The translations under genes were made by a program, and so were the position numbers. From positions 168,782 to 232,781 of the forward strand of contig CAYHVK010000002.1 of NCBI GenBank assembly GCA_964360255.1: 64,000 nt of DNA, written 5' to 3'. The notes under the pieces are model-generated. The model had not been told where the DNA came from and ran no database searches. It worked only from the letters and a program-made list of their open reading frames with translations. The DNA is from CAYHVK01 sp964360255. GTDB lineage: Bacteria > Bdellovibrionota > Bdellovibrionia > Bdellovibrionales > UBA1609. How positions within the stretch are numbered: position 1 is the stretch's first letter; each line of letters begins with the position of its first letter. Shown here in pieces: positions 35,850 to 45,200 of this stretch.

Positions 35850-36198
35850 ACAGGCCATCAGCCGAAAAAAACCTTAAAAAATTACTTCGGTCGGCTGAGG
35901 ATTCGGTTAGCCAAGCCTGATAAATAAACAAGATTTTCTATTAACCGAAAGTCTTGTTACAAAAAAGTTGGGACCTTCTGAAAGGTTAGTCGACTTACCG
36001 ACGGTCGCAGAGACTTTCGCCAAGGTTTTGACGACTTTTGGCTACCTGCCAAAATCCAGTCTAGATTTCATTTTTTTTAAGATTACCCCTTGTGCTCAAG
36101 TAAAAAGTCGCGCAGACTTTAATAGAGGGAGACTTGACCATGGGTGGGCGAGTCGACTGAACACACACACCGTTAACAATATAAGAGGGGGAGCAAGG
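35850..36198. other. Intergenic region upstream of the LuxR-type gene
   Basis: 349 nt without a supported gene. An 8-nt inverted repeat TCAGCCGA/TCGGCTGA (35858-35865, 35891-35898) around an A/T-rich loop follows glnD. A hairpin at 35928-35957 (11-bp stem with one G-U) is followed by ACAAAAAAG and could be a terminator. The rest may be the leader of the downstream gene; a weak reading frame through it shows no coding features. Confidence 0.5.
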
Positions 36199-36564
36199 AT
36201 GCTCAGAGATATACTTCTTCAAAAAGGGTTGTCAAATCGCGAGTCAGAAGTAGCTGAACTCGTAACAAAAGGTCTTTCGAACAAGGAAGTTGCGAATCAA
36301 CTTTTTGTAACCGAGAAAACTGTGAAGTTTCACCTGACGAACATCTATAAAAAGATGAACGTTAAGTCACGCGCACAGTTGATCGTATGGTGCCTACCGC
36401 ACATGGGCTTCGTGGAAAAAGAAGCGCCAGCTGCAGTTGGAGCTACAGCCGCACCACAAATCATTGGTGGAGCAGCTCAGGCCAATACTATCCCAGTTGG
36501 TAACACAACTGTTGGTGGTATCAATGGCGGTTTCAATCGTGGTAACGGCGATCTAGGTTTATAA
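36199..36564 (+). CDS. Orphan LuxR/GerE-type DNA-binding protein with Gly-rich tail
   Basis: About 121 residues from the ATG at 36199, which has AGGGGGAGCAAGG just upstream; a longer frame to 35968 lacks protein-like sequence. Residues 10-70 form a GerE helix-turn-helix (LSNRESEVAELVTKGLSNKE, then TVKFHLTNIYKKM). There is no receiver or autoinducer-binding domain. The last 45 residues are rich in Ala, Gly, Asn and Val and look disordered or assembly-prone. It stands alone, with a terminator downstream at 36599. Such single-domain LuxR proteins can be regulators; its targets are unknown. Confidence 0.82.
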   Translation: MLRDILLQKGLSNRESEVAELVTKGLSNKEVANQLFVTEKTVKFHLTNIYKKMNVKSRAQLIVWCLPHMGFVEKEAPAAVGATAAPQIIGGAAQANTIPVGNTTVGGINGGFNRGNGDLGL

Positions 36565-36598
36565 TCTAGACGTTCACGAGCACATTCAAAAAAATCGG

Positions 36599-36623
36599 GG
36601 GTCGCGCCAGTCGTGGCCCTTTT
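36599..36623 (+). terminator. Probable intrinsic terminator of the LuxR-type gene
   Basis: GGGTCGCG and CGTGGCCC pair with two G-U pairs around a 5-nt loop and are followed by TTTT, about 35 nt after the stop codon. Confidence 0.55.
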
Positions 36624-36629
36624 ACTTTT

Positions 36630-36668
36630 AAAAGGTGCCCGGTTGCGAATCGGTGCCGCGACCTGACA
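36630..36668 (+). repeat. Palindromic repeat, single arm B
   Basis: One unpaired copy of the AAAAGGTGCCCGG family, reading onward through ATCGGTGCCGCGACCTGACA. The same CGACCTGACA tail is present, inverted, in the middle of pair C (39750-39759). This shows that the full unit is about 40 nt. It is the only clear arm not close to a gene's stop codon. Confidence 0.7.
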
Positions 36669-36841
36669 TAAAAATCTCAAATTCTTAATCAAATCATCGC
36701 CCCATCTTATAAGTTTATTGGTATGAATTGACTGCCAATCTATGAAACATAATATTTTTTTAAAGCCGACCTGATTCACCTATTTTTCGTTTGTGAAATA
36801 CAATTTGCGGCGAAGAACGCTCCCAAAAAGCGCCCGACAGA

Positions 36842-37105
36842 TTAGCCCAAGAAAGTTAGAACAACTATCCCAACAGCGGTGGCTATAACCCACTGACCCA
36901 AATCATTTCGTGTACGGCGAATGTATTTAAAAACCACGTAGGCCACACAAAACGAAAGTACTGAACGCCAAGTTGCAAACCACAATGTTTTGGTGAACAT
37001 AAAAGTTGTAAATTGCAATGCGGCCCAAAGGCTGGCGCAAACAATTTCGTCATAGTATTCGCTGACTTTCAAGAGAGCTAAGAACACTAAAATGTTGGTT
37101 GTCAT
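36842..37105 (-). CDS. Small membrane protein, unknown
   Basis: An 87-residue frame with three hydrophobic segments and charged loops in plausible places (KYIRRTRND before the last helix). It has no recognised family. It is divergent from the thioesterase with 39 nt between start codons. No strong Shine-Dalgarno sequence is present. The hydrophobic pattern and lack of a competing gene support it; otherwise it is uncertain. Confidence 0.45.
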   Translation of the reverse strand: MTTNILVFLALLKVSEYYDEIVCASLWAALQFTTFMFTKTLWFATWRSVLSFCVAYVVFKYIRRTRNDLGQWVIATAVGIVVLTFLG

Positions 37106-37144
37106 AGAGATATAGTAGTAACCTTTTGTCGAGGGTCCAGCATT

Positions 37145-37639
37145 ATGTCGAAATCACCAAAAGTTGCGAGTAAGAAAATTTCTGAATCTACAGTTATCAT
37201 GACTGAACTTGTGCTTCCGAGTCATACCAATTCTTTGCAGTCGGTATTTGGGGGAATCATGATGTCGTGGATCGATATCGCGGCGGCCATCGCAGCGCAA
37301 AGACACGCACAAAGGCCAGTGGTCACAGCGAGTATTGATGCGCTGAGTTTCGTGGCGCCGGTCTATGTGGGCTGGATTGTAAATTTAAAAGCTTCGGTCA
37401 ATTATGTTTCCCGCACTTCGATGGAGATTGGCGTTCGTCTCGATGCCGAGAACCCAACAGAAGGCCAAACTTTTCACGTTGCTTCAGCCTATATGACTTT
37501 TGTGGCTCTCGATGAAAAAGGGAAGCCTTGTGTCGTTCCGCAAATTATAGCTGAGACTCCGCAAGAAAAACGTCGATATAAGGCAGCCGAGCGCCGCCGC
37601 GAATTCCGTTTAAAATTACGTGAGGCCCAAGAAAAATGA
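37145..37639 (+). CDS. Acyl-CoA thioesterase, hotdog fold (YciA-like)
   Basis: A 164-residue hotdog-fold thioesterase that hydrolyses acyl-CoA. The conserved region HTNSLQSVFGGIMMSWIDIAAAIAA resembles the Asn/Asp active-site helix of the YciA/BFIT group. The VTASIDALSFVAPVYVGWIV segment is the following strand pair. The length fits a single hotdog domain. GAGGG lies upstream of the ATG. It overlaps the FecR gene by four bases (ATGA). Confidence 0.88.
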   Translation: MSKSPKVASKKISESTVIMTELVLPSHTNSLQSVFGGIMMSWIDIAAAIAAQRHAQRPVVTASIDALSFVAPVYVGWIVNLKASVNYVSRTSMEIGVRLDAENPTEGQTFHVASAYMTFVALDEKGKPCVVPQIIAETPQEKRRYKAAERRREFRLKLREAQEK

Positions 37640-38463
37640 AAAAGCGTTTTAAAAGCTGTATTCACTTATTGTTTCTGCTTTTTATTCTGTTTGTGCTTAA
37701 TTTAGCCACTTATGAATATGTGCAGGCCCAGATCGCAGTTATTTCTGAAGTGAAGGGTAGAGTCACGGTTCGTGATGCTCGCGGCGGATTAGAAAAAGAA
37801 GCTCGCGTCGGTGAGATTGTGACCAAAGGGGACAGTTTACAAACAGACGAGAAATCGGGTCTTCAGATTTTGTTTTCAAATGGCAATTTACTTCAGCTCA
37901 ATGAAAAAACTAAAGTTCGACTGACTGAATATGAATTTGATCGCCCGGTGCAGGGGGATCACTCTGTTTTAGATGTACAGAGCGGTGAAGCTCGTTTCTT
38001 AACGAAGCATGATTACTCGGCAGAGCGCCGCTCAGCCATAGTGAAAAGCCCGAACCTCTCGGTTATGACCGATGAAGAGGCGAAGACGGGTGGAGACTTA
38101 TATATTAAAGTCGATGCTGAAAAAAATACGTCTGAGGTCGTTAGTCTTGATGGCTCATTTGTCGTGGGAAGTAAATTTGAAAAGCGTAAAGTGGCTGAGC
38201 AACAAAAGCTGAAGTCAGGGCAATCCACTCGTAATAAAAACGCCGAAGAGTTAACTGAGGGCCCAGAGAAGCCCTTCACTTTACCGGTTGATTTAGATAC
38301 CGATCGCATGACAGAAATTCAAAACTCAATTGTAAAGCCTGCGAATGAGACGCCTTACAATATCTATAAAGAGAATCATCCCGGTTTTGCTCTGCGGTTC
38401 AAGCCGAGGGCTTATATCCATATGAAGAATCGTATGGATGCCAAAAAGCGCAAGAAAAAATAG
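37636..38463 (+). CDS. FecR-domain envelope protein
   Basis: A 275-residue protein with an N-terminal hydrophobic signal or anchor (about residues 10-32, ending QAQ). A FecR domain follows at about 35-160 (KGRVTVRDARGG, then VTKGDSLQTDEKSGLQILFSNG). The C-terminal third is charged and Lys-rich. No sigma factor, anti-sigma factor or TonB receptor is adjacent, so it is probably a structural or peptidoglycan-associated FecR protein rather than an iron-signalling one. It is translationally coupled to the thioesterase and converges closely on the Ig-domain gene. Confidence 0.8.
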   Translation: MKKRFKSCIHLLFLLFILFVLNLATYEYVQAQIAVISEVKGRVTVRDARGGLEKEARVGEIVTKGDSLQTDEKSGLQILFSNGNLLQLNEKTKVRLTEYEFDRPVQGDHSVLDVQSGEARFLTKHDYSAERRSAIVKSPNLSVMTDEEAKTGGDLYIKVDAEKNTSEVVSLDGSFVVGSKFEKRKVAEQQKLKSGQSTRNKNAEELTEGPEKPFTLPVDLDTDRMTEIQNSIVKPANETPYNIYKENHPGFALRFKPRAYIHMKNRMDAKKRKKK

Positions 38464-38465
38464 TA

Positions 38466-39215
38466 CTAATTGGCTACACGAGCTGAACTTTCAATCGAGC
38501 CATAGGCATTTGAGATGACGACCTTGTAATCCCCGTATTGAGCGGTAGAGGCGTATAAGAGCTTAAAATTGTAAGAAGATGCTTGGGCACCATTAATTGG
38601 TGTAAAAGTAGCTCCTGCTGCTAATGATTTAAAATACCACTGATAAGATGTCGCATTGCTTGCGCTAACGACAAGTGAGACATCGCCATTTGTCGGTGTT
38701 AAAATAATATTTCGATAGCCACGCAAAACTTTTACATCTTTTGCAGCCAGTGTTAGAACTGGCGGGTATTGATAAGGTTGCCGAACAATGCTGACAGCAA
38801 CGGTAGCAGTAACTGAATTCACTGAGTTTGATGCAGTTACTTTGTAAAGGCCCGAATCAGAGATTGCAGACTTGGCAATTCTGAAGCTGGCTGAAGTGGC
38901 GCCTGGTATTGCGACATCATCTTTGTACCATTGATAACTTACATTCGTACCGCTCGCGTTAACCGAGAGATCAACAGGAGAATCCAGAGGAATGGTTTGG
39001 TTGACGGTAGTTCCCGAAATAGTTACGGCCTCAACTGTCGGCGGCGGCGTTGCAAGTGGCAGAGTATTGCTGCCATTTGCTGAGCTGTCGTTGCCAGATG
39101 ATGAAGATTGATTTGTGTATTCTTCAGTATTCATGGAATCAGCACAGTTTTGAAAGAATAAAGCGCAAAGAGAAACTGTGAACACTAATAGAAATTGTTT
39201 TATATTGATACGCAT
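38466..39215 (-). CDS. Ig-domain exported protein with QNC lipoprotein-like signal
   Basis: About 249 residues from the ATG at 39215, which has GGGGGATC upstream; a longer frame to 39275 would bury the signal peptide. The signal is hydrophobic and ends ALFFQNCADS, an atypical lipobox-like cysteine also seen in the DUF1592 gene at 48587. A Ser/Asn-rich linker is followed by two Ig-like domains. Each has the paired pattern YQWYKDD or YQWYFKS followed by SGLYKV or YGDYKV. It is probably surface or periplasmic; the partner is unknown. Confidence 0.75.
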   Translation of the reverse strand: MRINIKQFLLVFTVSLCALFFQNCADSMNTEEYTNQSSSSGNDSSANGSNTLPLATPPPTVEAVTISGTTVNQTIPLDSPVDLSVNASGTNVSYQWYKDDVAIPGATSASFRIAKSAISDSGLYKVTASNSVNSVTATVAVSIVRQPYQYPPVLTLAAKDVKVLRGYRNIILTPTNGDVSLVVSASNATSYQWYFKSLAAGATFTPINGAQASSYNFKLLYASTAQYGDYKVVISNAYGSIESSARVAN

Positions 39216-39371
39216 GTGAGATCCCCCGATCGCTGTGTTAACTCTCTTTCTTTGCAATCTGGCGACCAATTTCAAACAGAGTTTGAGCTAATTTAGCGAT
39301 TTGCTTTAGATTTGAAGGTGTAGAACTAAAATGCAATGTAAAAAACATCAACAGTTGTAAGTGCGCTGAAA

Positions 39372-39650
39372 TTAGTGCGTTACACGAGTGCGGCTGATGC
39401 CGATTTGAGCGCTGACGTCTGAAGACGACATAATCTGACGAGTCGGAGTGATATTGGCTGCTGCTGAAATATCGGCACTTGTGGCCTCAAGACGTCCCGG
39501 GGAGAGTTTGATTCCTACGGAAGAACTGGATTGCAGAAGTTCTTCCTGCTGTGTGGGTACAGCTCGCTCGACGAATTTTTGAATCTGCTTATCACAACCA
39601 GCGGCGCTGATCATAAGTGCTAATAAGCCGATAGTTTTAAAAATTCTCAT
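39372..39650 (-). CDS. Small lipoprotein
   Basis: A 92-residue protein with a canonical lipobox ISAAGC after a short signal peptide, so a lipid-anchored envelope protein is likely. The C-terminal half contains two similar stretches, SADISAAANITPTR and SSDVSAQIGISRTR. No family is recognised. A GTCTCA-N3-TGAGAC palindrome lies 41 nt upstream of its ATG. Confidence 0.65.
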   Translation of the reverse strand: MRIFKTIGLLALMISAAGCDKQIQKFVERAVPTQQEELLQSSSSVGIKLSPGRLEATSADISAAANITPTRQIMSSSDVSAQIGISRTRVTH

Positions 39651-39690
39651 ATGACTTTATCGGAAGTTTTTGAGCAGAAAATAAGCGAGT

Positions 39691-39705
39691 GTCTCATCTT
39701 GAGAC
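39691..39705. promoter_or_regulatory. GTCTCA-N3-TGAGAC palindrome, site 1
   Basis: A 15-nt palindrome with flanking T and G, identical to the site at 42125 except for two central bases. It sits upstream of the small lipoprotein gene. The same sequence near envelope genes suggests a shared operator; the binding protein is unknown. Confidence 0.5.
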
Positions 39706-39707
39706 GG

Positions 39708-39789
39708 AAAAGGTGCCCGGTTAGTTATCGGTGCCACAAAGTAGATCTATGTCAGGTCGCAGCACCGATAACTAACCGGGCACCTTTTA
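39708..39789. repeat. Palindromic repeat pair C, terminator-like
   Basis: Arms 39708-39734 and 39762-39788 are perfectly inverted over 27 nt. The spacer holds AGATCTATGTCAGGTCGC, whose end matches the tail of arm B inverted. The outer edge of the right arm is the TAA stop codon of the minus-strand FecR/barrel gene, so the element forms a hairpin directly after that gene. In the arms, TTAGTTATC replaces the TTGCTAATC seen in A and D, with matching changes on both sides that keep the pairing. Confidence 0.85.
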
Positions 39790-42051
39790 GAAGTGATAGT
39801 AGAGGGCTGAGTAGCCCTCGGTGTAACCTTCGCGGTACGGCAGGAGTTTGGTGGGTGTTGAATCTTCGCTGCCAGCCTCGAAGAATGTGAGGCGATAGCC
39901 CACACCAAATGACCACTTTTTCGAGAAGAAGCGGCTGATAAAGCCCGAGATCTCAGCTTTCGAGCTTGAGTCGGTACTTACACCATAAACAAATTCTCCG
40001 CCTGTACTCCATTCTGAACCGAGCGGAAAGGCGAGACTTGTACCAAATTTTACGAGTTCATATTGTGATGTAAAGAGGGCGCCCGAGTTGCGGTAAGCTT
40101 CTATACCACCAAACGCTGAAACCTGCATTTGTGGTAAGAATGAAATCGGTAAGCTGGTGGTGAAGCGATAATGCATTCGAGCTTCTAAGCTGTTAATGGC
40201 AGACTGCGAAGATGTGGTGGCATCAAAGACTTGTGACTTTAATAAACCCTCAAATCCTGTTCGGCCCAGCCAGTAAAGTCCTCTAAGACCGAGACCACCA
40301 GCAATGGCGCGGTCAGCATCTGTTGAGATCTGTTCAGAGGATTGAAGTGTCCATAAAAGACCATGCACTGAGAATTGCGATTTATTGTAACCGCTGTTGT
40401 TGGTATTAAGCGGACGCAAGCCTTCTAAATCGATAGAGCTGACAGCTTCAGATTCTTGTTCTGCAGCAACGGCTCGTTTCTGGCGCTTCACTTTTGCAAT
40501 ATTTAAGCTTGGGTCTTTAAGCACACGAGTCATAACCGGTTTTGAATCAGGACTCGATTGTCCGAACTCATTGTAAGAACGTGCGACGATTTTATAAGCG
40601 CCCGGTTTAGAGGCAGCCCATTCAAGTGAGCGGCCTTTCGCTTTGTGAATCACTTTATTTTTTGCGTCCACCACAAGGATTTCTGTGACGACGCCAGTTG
40701 TGTTCCAGTTCGCTTTAATGGCATCGCCCACATAAAGTGTTTTTGCATTAATTTGCGCGAGTACCGGAGCCGTTGGGCGCTCTGGTTTGTAAATATTAAA
40801 TTTCTGAGTAGCCGACCACTCTGAAAGAGATTGGTCTCTCAGAACCGTACGGAAGCGGTAGTAGTAAGAACCGATTTTGTAAAACGAGAGTTTAATGCTG
40901 CTACCAGATTTAAAGAACGTTCGCGTGTCTTCTTGCGGAAAATCAGGTGAATACGAAGCTTCAGCTACGTAACCAATCGTTTCAGGCGGCGAGCGAACAT
41001 CGAGATTGAAAGAAATAGTTGGGCCCAGAAGGGGAATGTTCTCAGAATATGGCTGAATTTTGGGTGCCGCATCTTTCATGTAAGCGGTTTGCACTTTAAT
41101 GCTTTGTGCTTGCGACCAATTTTTACCGTTATCTAATGAAACGCGCCAGAAATTTGTACCTAAATTGAGACGCTCAAATGTAAAGCCGCTCTCGTTGGTA
41201 TTGAAAGTTTCATTGATATTGAAATCTTCAGTTTTTGAAAGTTGTACTTTGGCAATGGTATTTATATCGCGATTCGACCAACCAATGCGATAACTCTTGA
41301 GCGCCGTTTCAGGCTCGGGCCTTCTTGAAAGTTCAAGGGAGTTTTTAGTTTCATAGATATCGTAGAGCTTCCAGTAATGGTCGACTATTTTTGGTGTCAT
41401 ACTGAATTTGATATCTTTAAAATTTACAGTTGCATGTTCTTTTTGCGAAAGTACGGCGACGGTATTAGCTTTTAAGATATTTTTTTTGCCGTCACTTCCT
41501 TTAACCGTCATCTGACCGGTTAAGAGTTTAAAGCGAGCTTTTTTATTTTTACCGATAACCACTTGCAGTTGTGAGTTGGCGCCGCTGAGCTCTGTGACCT
41601 CACCAGCAATGGCCACTTTTACGTTACCATTCACTTCAAATTTAAAATTGCCATAACCTAAATCTGGGATGTTGGCGTTCTCAATACGGCGGAACACAAC
41701 GATAGAATTTTCTCCTACTGTGACTTGACCGCCTTGATCTAATTTCACATTGGCTTTTGAATTTTCGCCAGAGAATACAGAGTCACCGAGGTAAACGTTT
41801 TGCTGCTCGCGAGACTTGAACCAAACATACGAACCTTCACTGCGTGAGCGGGTGTCATTGACTTGTGAAACAATACTGCCAAGTTTAGGCCTTTTCGTTT
41901 TGTTTTCAAGGCTGGCTAAGTATTCATCGATATTGTTAAGAGCATAATACGAACCACCTAATAGCAATAAGCAAAAGATAATAAGAATTATTTCGGTGAT
42001 AGATATTCGTCTTTCGCGTTTCACGAGTTCTAAATCGGTCTTTGTTTGCAT
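39787..42051 (-). CDS. FecR-domain protein with C-terminal outer-membrane barrel-like region
   Basis: A 754-residue protein. One N-terminal membrane helix (about residues 20-42) is followed by a FecR domain (about 75-210: SYVWFKSREQQNVYLGDSVF, then GQVTVGENSIVVF). The middle has Ig/Fn3-like strands, each with a SxWSxxQ-type segment. The last 200 residues alternate like a beta-barrel and end YSALYYHF. A single protein with an inner-membrane-like anchor and a barrel end is unusual, so the N-terminal helix may instead be an uncleaved export signal. The start is ATG at 42051. It is divergent from the fibre gene. Confidence 0.7.
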   Translation of the reverse strand: MQTKTDLELVKRERRISITEIILIIFCLLLLGGSYYALNNIDEYLASLENKTKRPKLGSIVSQVNDTRSRSEGSYVWFKSREQQNVYLGDSVFSGENSKANVKLDQGGQVTVGENSIVVFRRIENANIPDLGYGNFKFEVNGNVKVAIAGEVTELSGANSQLQVVIGKNKKARFKLLTGQMTVKGSDGKKNILKANTVAVLSQKEHATVNFKDIKFSMTPKIVDHYWKLYDIYETKNSLELSRRPEPETALKSYRIGWSNRDINTIAKVQLSKTEDFNINETFNTNESGFTFERLNLGTNFWRVSLDNGKNWSQAQSIKVQTAYMKDAAPKIQPYSENIPLLGPTISFNLDVRSPPETIGYVAEASYSPDFPQEDTRTFFKSGSSIKLSFYKIGSYYYRFRTVLRDQSLSEWSATQKFNIYKPERPTAPVLAQINAKTLYVGDAIKANWNTTGVVTEILVVDAKNKVIHKAKGRSLEWAASKPGAYKIVARSYNEFGQSSPDSKPVMTRVLKDPSLNIAKVKRQKRAVAAEQESEAVSSIDLEGLRPLNTNNSGYNKSQFSVHGLLWTLQSSEQISTDADRAIAGGLGLRGLYWLGRTGFEGLLKSQVFDATTSSQSAINSLEARMHYRFTTSLPISFLPQMQVSAFGGIEAYRNSGALFTSQYELVKFGTSLAFPLGSEWSTGGEFVYGVSTDSSSKAEISGFISRFFSKKWSFGVGYRLTFFEAGSEDSTPTKLLPYREGYTEGYSALYYHF

Positions 42052-42124
42052 ATATATGATGTGGACCCATCGTGAAATGGACGCATGTCGGGTCTAGGTG
42101 TGTATGTCAACGAAGGTCTTTAAT

Positions 42125-42139
42125 GTCTCACTTTGAGAC
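42125..42139. promoter_or_regulatory. GTCTCA-N3-TGAGAC palindrome, site 2
   Basis: The second copy of the 15-nt palindrome lies between the divergent FecR/barrel gene (start 42051) and the fibre gene (start 42216), about 75 nt from each. Position and conservation fit an operator controlling one or both. Confidence 0.55.
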
Positions 42140-42215
42140 GAACCTGCTCAATCGATTCATTAAGGATTTGAACAATTTTTAAGGTTCAGACGGCCCATTG
42201 CCGATAAATAGAGTA

Positions 42216-45200
42216 ATGAAGTACGTTGGCTCTATCTTAGTATTTTTACTAGCATCTATTGCTTTTGCCGCATCAGAGGCGCCGCAAACGTTCACCCTTG
42301 ACGGTCGTTTATTTGCTGATAGCGCTGGCACAACTCCGCTGACTGATGCCGACGTTGATCTCGTTTTTCAAATTTTAGATTCTACGCAAACTTGTATTCT
42401 TTACGAAGAGACCCGCACGAATTTAAATGCGAGTGTATCGAATGGCTATTTCACATATCAAATTGGCTCGGCGACGGGCGATGCAAAACGCTCGGCCGGT
42501 GATAACGGTTTAACGATGAAACAAGTTTACTCAAATACTCCGCAAGCGGGTTTGAACGGTAAACTTCTCGCGAACATCGCTACCCCTTGCGCGCACACTC
42601 CAACAGCGGGGCAACAAAGATATTTGCGCGTTCAAGTGACTCCTTCGTCAGATAGTGTAACCCGTATTCTAACGCCATTTATGGCTATTGATTCTGTGCC
42701 GAATGCGGTTATTGCCGAACATGCAGAGTCGGCCGGAAAGCTTGGGACTCTGGCTTCGAGCGATGTTCTTCAGGTGAATACCACAGCGGGCTATACACTT
42801 TCACAGTCCAACTTAGAGAGTATTTTTACTACTTCAAATTTCTCAGCTCTTACAACTTTACTGGCTGGTACTAGTACGCTTTACAATAAACCTGCATCTA
42901 ACGGTACGACAGTCATACCAAGTATTGCATCGCCTTCGTCTCCGGCAGCAGGGCAAGTTTGGTACAATTCTGGCAATATTCTTTATCATGATGGCACGAC
43001 AACACGTACGATCAGTACAGGGTCAAGCTCGAGTGTTGCGGCGGGCGATGGCTCGGCAGCCACACCTTCAATTTCATTTAGCAGCGATGCAGATACCGGT
43101 TGGTATTTAGCGGCGCCAGATACTTTAGCGGCAGCGACGGGTGGAGTTGAACGCGCCCGCATTGATGCAAGCGGAAATCTCGGAGTCGGTTCTACTGCGC
43201 CAGGTGCAAGATTAACATTGGGTGGGGCGGCCACTGCCGCGGCGTGGGGCTCAGCGGGTATTGGTATCAGGCAAAATTCATCTACTTATACGGACTCATC
43301 TTCAACAGGTACGGTGGGTTTTAACTATGTTAATGCTTTTGGTGTTCCCACGTTAGCGGCCTCTAGCGCAACAACTTATACAAACGCTTCGGCGTTTTCT
43401 CTTTATCCACCGCAGCCGGGGACAAACGTAACACTGACGAATTCTACGGGTTTGACAGTCAATGCTTCAACACTGACGGGCGTAACAAATGGTTATGGTC
43501 TGCAGGTGAATGCGCCAACGGGTGCGACGAATAATTACGCCGCTTCATTTATGGATGGGAATGTCGGCATTGGGACGACGGCTCCAACTTCAAAACTTCA
43601 TTTAGTTGATACGTCGACACTTACTGCTGGTAATGGATTTCAATTTTTTAACAGTTATACAGTCAGTCCGGCGACGGTTTCGACCACACATTTCTGGGGT
43701 CAGAAGAATGCGTCTCACTATAAGGGCGTCGGCAATCTCACGGGGCAACTAGTTTCTGGTGAATTCGAAGCCGCCCGAAACGATGCCGCCGCAGGGACAG
43801 CCACTTCTCTTACTGGAGCTGTTGGAACCGCCCGAAACGACGCCGCGGGGACTACTTCGTCTGCGACCGGTATTAGCGGTTATACCAAAGCCTCTTCAGG
43901 TACTATTGCAACTGGAATAGGCGGGCGCTTCGAGGTGACCACAACTGGTGGAACAACTTCGACCGGTTACGGCGTTTACGTTGGTAGCATCCAAGCGACG
44001 AATAAATTTTCGCTTTACACAAGTGATACCACCGCGCCGTCATATTTCGCAGGCACCGTCGGTATCGGAACGACCGCTCCGACTGCAGTCTTGCAGTTAA
44101 AGGCTGGCACGGCTACTGCCGGAACAGCACCACTCAAGTTCACCACAGGTACGAATTTAACAACGCCAGAAGATGGCGCCATGGAATACTCAAGCGGTGC
44201 GCTTTATTTCACCGTCGGGGCCACTCGTTACACTATTCCGTTAAATGGTTCGACAGGTTCATACACTAATGTGTCGAATATTTCGAATTCTGCAGGCGAT
44301 ATTACTTTATCGCCTGTGGCAACAACTGGCGCCGTAAAAATTGATTCAGGCACAACATCAATCAACTCGACGAGCGGTGCTTTAATTGTAACCGGTGGAG
44401 TTGGTGTTAGCGGCTCAATTAATGCGGGTGGTGCTATCAATGCCGGTACAACATTATCTGCAGGCACAAATGCTTTTATCCCACAAATTTATGGTGGAGC
44501 AACAGCAGCCTCAAATATAAAAATTGACGGCAGCTCAGACGCAACACCAGGAAATGTTTTATTAGCAACCGGCAGCGGTGGCGGCTATGTGGGTATTGGT
44601 ACTACAAATCCCACTTTGAACCTCGGTTTCGGTGGTGATGTCCCTCGGTTTATCGGAGTTGAACGAACGACTTTGGCGGCAACGGCTGGCAAAAATTTAA
44701 TCGTTCAATCTGGCGGAGCAAAAAGCGGCGAAACCAATCAGTCTGGGGGAACATTATCTCTCAGTAGCGGTGTCGCAACGGGTTCCGGCAATAGCCAAAT
44801 CCAATTTGCAACGGCTGGCGGAGGCGCTAGCGGAACTACCGATTCTGCACCTACAGTCAAAATGGTAATTAACGGGGCTGGCAACGTCGGGGTCGGTACA
44901 ACAGCACCGACAGGTAAATTCAGTGTAGTGGGTGATAATGGTACTGCAGATATCTATCAAGAAATTTACGGCGCCGCTTTTATTCCAACTTTCAAGATGT
45001 ATAAGGCCCGCAATACGGCAGCTTTGCCGAATGTTGTTCAAGATGGTGATACATTAATGCGTTTTCAAGGCGCTGGTTATGATGGCGGAACTAGCCGAGT
45101 CGCTGCGCAAATGCGTGTGCAAGTGGATGGCACACCGGGCTTAGGCGATATGCCTGGTCGATTGATGTTTGATACAGTTCCTGATGGGTCTACTTCAGCG

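Noticed and set aside
35968..36198. Longer LuxR protein starting at 35968
   Set aside because: The extra 77 residues look non-coding, and the ATG at 36199 has a strong ribosome site.
42190..42206. Possible sigma54 promoter upstream of the fibre gene
   Set aside because: GG and GC are only six nt apart, whereas sigma54 sites need ten.
44228..45041. Minus-strand reading frames inside the fibre gene
   Set aside because: They result from the repetitive Gly/Thr/Ala-rich codons of the fibre gene and have no start context.
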